Assembly (NCBI GenBank): GCA_030039095.1
Contig: JASHQP010000309.1
Coordinates: 1-7,075 of the forward strand
Source of the DNA: Streptosporangiaceae bacterium
GTDB lineage: Bacteria > Actinomycetota > Actinomycetes > Streptosporangiales > Streptosporangiaceae
Direction of reading: 5' to 3'
Length of the DNA stretch: 7,075 nucleotides
Part shown: positions 5,395 through 7,075 of the stretch, one piece after another
How positions within the stretch are numbered: the first letter of the stretch is position 1
How the letters are laid out: each line of letters opens with the position of its first letter
Notes under the pieces: model-generated
Told to the model about the DNA's origin: nothing
What the model saw: the letters and a program-made list of their open reading frames with translations, nothing else
Databases searched by the model: none
Made by a program: the position numbers and the translations under genes

Positions 5395-6786
5395 TCAGCC
5401 CTGGTAGTACTCGGCCACCGTGAAGGCCAGGTCCAGTGCCTGGCTGCGGTTGAGCCGCGGGTCACAGGCGGTCTCGTAACGCCGGTAGAGGTCGTCGGCG
5501 GCGATCTCGTGGCTGCCGCCGACGCACTCGGTGACGTTGTCGCCGGTGAACTCGATGTGGATGCCACCGGGGTGCGTGCCGAGGCTGCGGTGCACCTCGA
5601 AGAAGCCAGCCGTCTCGTCGACCACGTCGTGCAGCCGGCGCGTCTTGTGGCCGCTCGGTGCCTCGAACGTGTTGCCGTGCATCGGGTCGCAGATCCAGGG
5701 GACGTCGATACCCTCCGCGATGACCGCGCTGATCAGCGGGGGGAGCGCGTCCCTGACCCGGCCCGCGCCCATCCGGGTGATCAGCGCGAGCCGCCCGGGA
5801 TCCCCGGCGGGGTTCAGCCGGGCGATCAGCGCGAGCACGTCGCCCGTTTTCGCGTCGGGGCCGATCTTGACGCCGATGGGGTTGCTGATGCCGCTCGCGA
5901 ACTCGACGTGCGCCCCGTCCAGGTCGCGCGTCCGCTCACCGACCCACACGAAGTGCGCGGACGTGTCATACATGAGGCCGGTTCGCGAGTCGCATCTGGT
6001 CAGCGCCTGCTCGTAGTCGAGCAGCAGCGCCTCGTGGCTCGAGTAAAGCTCGACGGCGCGCAGTTCCTCGGGATCGGCCCCGCAGGCCCGCATGAACGCG
6101 AGAGCGCGGTCGATCTCGCGTGCCAGCCGCTCGTAGCGCTGCCCGGCCGGGCTCCGGGAAACGAAATCCTGGTTCCACGCGTGCACCTGGTGCAGGTCGG
6201 CGTAGCCGCCGGTGGCGAACGCGCGGCACAGGTTCAGCGTGACCGCGGAGCAGTGGTAGGCGCGCAGCAGCCTGCCCGGGTCCGGGGTGCGCGCCTGTGC
6301 GGTGAACTCGACGCCGTTGATCGCGTCGCCCCGGTAGACGGGAAGCTCGGTGCCGTCACGGCTCTCGGTCGGGCGGGTGCGGGGCTTCGCGAACTGGCCC
6401 GCGAGCCGGCCGATCTTGACGATCGGGACGCTGGCGCCGTAGGTGAGCACGACGGCCATCTGCAGCAGCGTCTGCAGCTTCGCCCGCACCGCGTCGGCCG
6501 TGGCCCCGGCAAACGTCTCCGCGCAGTCCCCGCCCTGGAGCACGAACGCCTCGCCGCGAGCCACCGCCGCGAGCCGTTCCCGCAGCACGTCGCATTCCCC
6601 GGCGAACACCAGCGGGGGCAGCCCGGCAAGCTCGCCGGTCACCTCCCGCAGCCGCCGCGGATCCGGCCAGTCCGGCTGCTGCGCGGCCGGCAGGTCGCGC
6701 CAGCCTGGCCGGGCGGGGACGGGGGCTGGCCCGGGCTGTGGCGCCGTCGTCGTGGTCGCGCCTGCAGGTGCACCGTTCACGATCAC
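5395..6786 (-). CDS. aroG: Class II 3-deoxy-7-phosphoheptulonate (DAHP) synthase
   Basis: This 463-residue protein catalyses condensation of phosphoenolpyruvate with erythrose 4-phosphate, the first step of the shikimate pathway. It is full length and close to the M. tuberculosis AroG type. Visible motifs are GEAFVLQGGDCAETF (78-92), QMAVVLTYGASVPIVKIGRLAGQFAKPR (109-136), YRGDAIN (151-157), SSHEALLLDYE (249-259), GERTRDLDGAH (283-293), GVKIGPD (305-311), ITRMGAGRVRD (336-346), CDPMHGNT (366-373), GFFEVHRSLGTHPGGIHIEFTGDNVTEC (394-421) and YETACDPRLN (437-446). Metal ligands C88, H370, E412 and D442 and the PEP-site residues R127, E284, R285, K307 and R338 are all present, each one position after its M. 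tuberculosis counterpart. The N-terminal 30 residues are Ala/Pro/Thr-rich and unlike the AroG N-terminal segment, so allosteric control may differ. The start is GTG at 6786 with AGGG ten bases upstream; GTG at 6780 is possible. It may be the primary or a secondary-metabolism copy; no other shikimate genes are near. Confidence 0.96.
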   Translation of the reverse strand: MIVNGAPAGATTTTAPQPGPAPVPARPGWRDLPAAQQPDWPDPRRLREVTGELAGLPPLVFAGECDVLRERLAAVARGEAFVLQGGDCAETFAGATADAVRAKLQTLLQMAVVLTYGASVPIVKIGRLAGQFAKPRTRPTESRDGTELPVYRGDAINGVEFTAQARTPDPGRLLRAYHCSAVTLNLCRAFATGGYADLHQVHAWNQDFVSRSPAGQRYERLAREIDRALAFMRACGADPEELRAVELYSSHEALLLDYEQALTRCDSRTGLMYDTSAHFVWVGERTRDLDGAHVEFASGISNPIGVKIGPDAKTGDVLALIARLNPAGDPGRLALITRMGAGRVRDALPPLISAVIAEGIDVPWICDPMHGNTFEAPSGHKTRRLHDVVDETAGFFEVHRSLGTHPGGIHIEFTGDNVTECVGGSHEIAADDLYRRYETACDPRLNRSQALDLAFTVAEYYQG

Positions 6787-6802
6787 ACGCTACGCGCCCT
6801 GA

Positions 6803-6875
6803 GGGTGCGGGAGGGCGCGCGCGCCGTGGGTGCGGGAGGGCGCGCGCGCCGTGGGGTGCGGGAGGCGCGGGCCGT
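6803..6875. repeat. 25-bp GC-rich tandem repeat upstream of the DAHP synthase gene
   Basis: Two identical 25-bp units (6803-6827 and 6828-6852) are followed by a third, shortened copy at 6854-6875 that keeps the first 12 bases, GGGTGCGGGAGG, and the terminal GGCCGT-like end. Each full unit contains GGCGCGCGCGCC (6814-6825 and 6839-6850), a perfect 12-bp palindrome of alternating C and G. The array starts 16 bases upstream of the DAHP synthase GTG and fills nearly half of the 166-bp region shared with dxr. No recognisable promoter was found in this region by eye. Confidence 0.85.
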
Positions 6876-6894
6876 GGGCCTGGGCGCGCCCCCC

Positions 6895-6908
6895 TGACGT
6901 GCACGTCA
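6895..6908. promoter_or_regulatory. 14-bp perfect palindrome upstream of dxr
   Basis: TGACGTGCACGTCA is fully self-complementary and lies 44 bases before the dxr ATG and 108 bases before the DAHP synthase start. Its length, symmetry and location fit an operator for a dimeric regulator of dxr or of both genes. It lacks the GTGA-N6-TCAC spacing of a CRP site, and I do not recognise the regulator. Confidence 0.4.
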
Positions 6909-6952
6909 CGAGCGCGCGGGCGATCGGCGGCGGAGCGGGGGAGAATAACCGC

Positions 6953-7075
6953 ATGGAGTCAGCCAGCAAGCGCCGGGACGTCGTGGTGCTCGGGTCCACC
7001 GGATCCATCGGCACCCAGGCGGCCGACATCATCCGCCGTAACCCCGACCGGTTCCGGGTGGCCGGGCTCGCCGCG
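6953..7075 (+). CDS. dxr: 1-deoxy-D-xylulose 5-phosphate reductoisomerase, N-terminal part only
   Basis: The first 41 codons are present and the gene runs off the right edge. After a short basic leader, the protein reads [34 protein letters not shown] (8-41), with the GSTGSIG NADPH-binding loop at residues 14-20 that is diagnostic for Dxr (IspC). This enzyme performs the NADPH-dependent rearrangement and reduction of DXP to MEP, the committed step of non-mevalonate isoprenoid synthesis. The ATG at 6953 is preceded by GGGGGAG (6937-6943) with a nine-base spacer. It is divergent from the DAHP synthase gene. The catalytic and metal-binding domains lie outside the window. Confidence 0.95.
   Translation, partial: MESASKRRDVVVLGSTGSIGTQAADIIRRNPDRFRVAGLAA

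Noticed and set aside
4918..6897. A 659-codon open frame on the plus strand opposite the DAHP synthase and epimerase-like genes
   Set aside because: It is the antisense shadow of two recognisable proteins and has no domain of its own; the opposite strand shows complete catalytic motifs.
1..7075. CRISPR arrays, tRNA/rRNA genes, insertion sequences or attachment sites
   Set aside because: No regularly spaced repeats with unique spacers, no cloverleaf or rRNA signature, and no transposase or integrase motif were seen on either strand.

Overview
The window is high-GC DNA with dense GTG/ATG starts preceded by purine-rich Shine-Dalgarno (SD) sequences, and its protein families fit an actinomycete (Actinomycetota). 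A class II DAHP synthase, a MEP-pathway dxr, a Uma2-family gene and a likely 10-methyl-fatty-acid gene pair all point to filamentous or mycolate-type actinobacteria. I cannot place the genus from sequence alone. All reading is by eye; no searches were run.

Layout from left to right. (1) Positions 1-525, minus strand: the first 175 codons of a glutamate racemase-like protein, cut by the window edge and with an unusual first active-site motif. (2) 636-1214, plus strand: a Uma2-family PD-(D/E)XK protein, divergent from the racemase gene across 110 bp that contains a perfect inverted repeat. (3) 1276-1857, minus strand: a PPOX-family flavin/F420-type split-barrel protein, convergent with the Uma2 gene. 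(4) 1922-3346 and 3396-4673, plus strand: an FAD-dependent oxidoreductase followed 49 bp later by a cyclopropane-fatty-acid-synthase-type methyltransferase. (5) 4716-5312, minus strand: a short NAD-dependent epimerase-like protein, convergent with the methyltransferase gene. (6) 5395-6786, minus strand: a complete class II DAHP synthase, the first enzyme of the shikimate pathway. (7) 6953 to the end, plus strand: the first 41 codons of dxr, divergent from the DAHP synthase gene across a 166-bp intergenic region with a 25-bp tandem repeat and a 14-bp perfect palindrome.

The functional core is the oxidoreductase/methyltransferase pair. Together they match the known two-enzyme route to 10-methyl-branched (tuberculostearic-type) fatty acids: methyl transfer from SAM to the double bond of an oleoyl phospholipid gives a 10-methylene intermediate, which the flavoprotein reduces. 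The oxidoreductase start codon lies inside a 16-bp sequence resembling a CRP/GlxR-type site, which could link membrane-lipid methylation to cAMP-type control. DAHP synthase and dxr are core metabolic genes; their shared upstream region holds the most conspicuous non-coding structure in the window.

I found no clearly new multi-gene system, CRISPR array, tRNA, rRNA or insertion sequence. The most unusual non-coding signals are stop-codon-spanning direct repeats at both convergent gene junctions, the dxr/DAHP synthase intergenic repeats and palindrome, and the CRP-like site over the oxidoreductase start.
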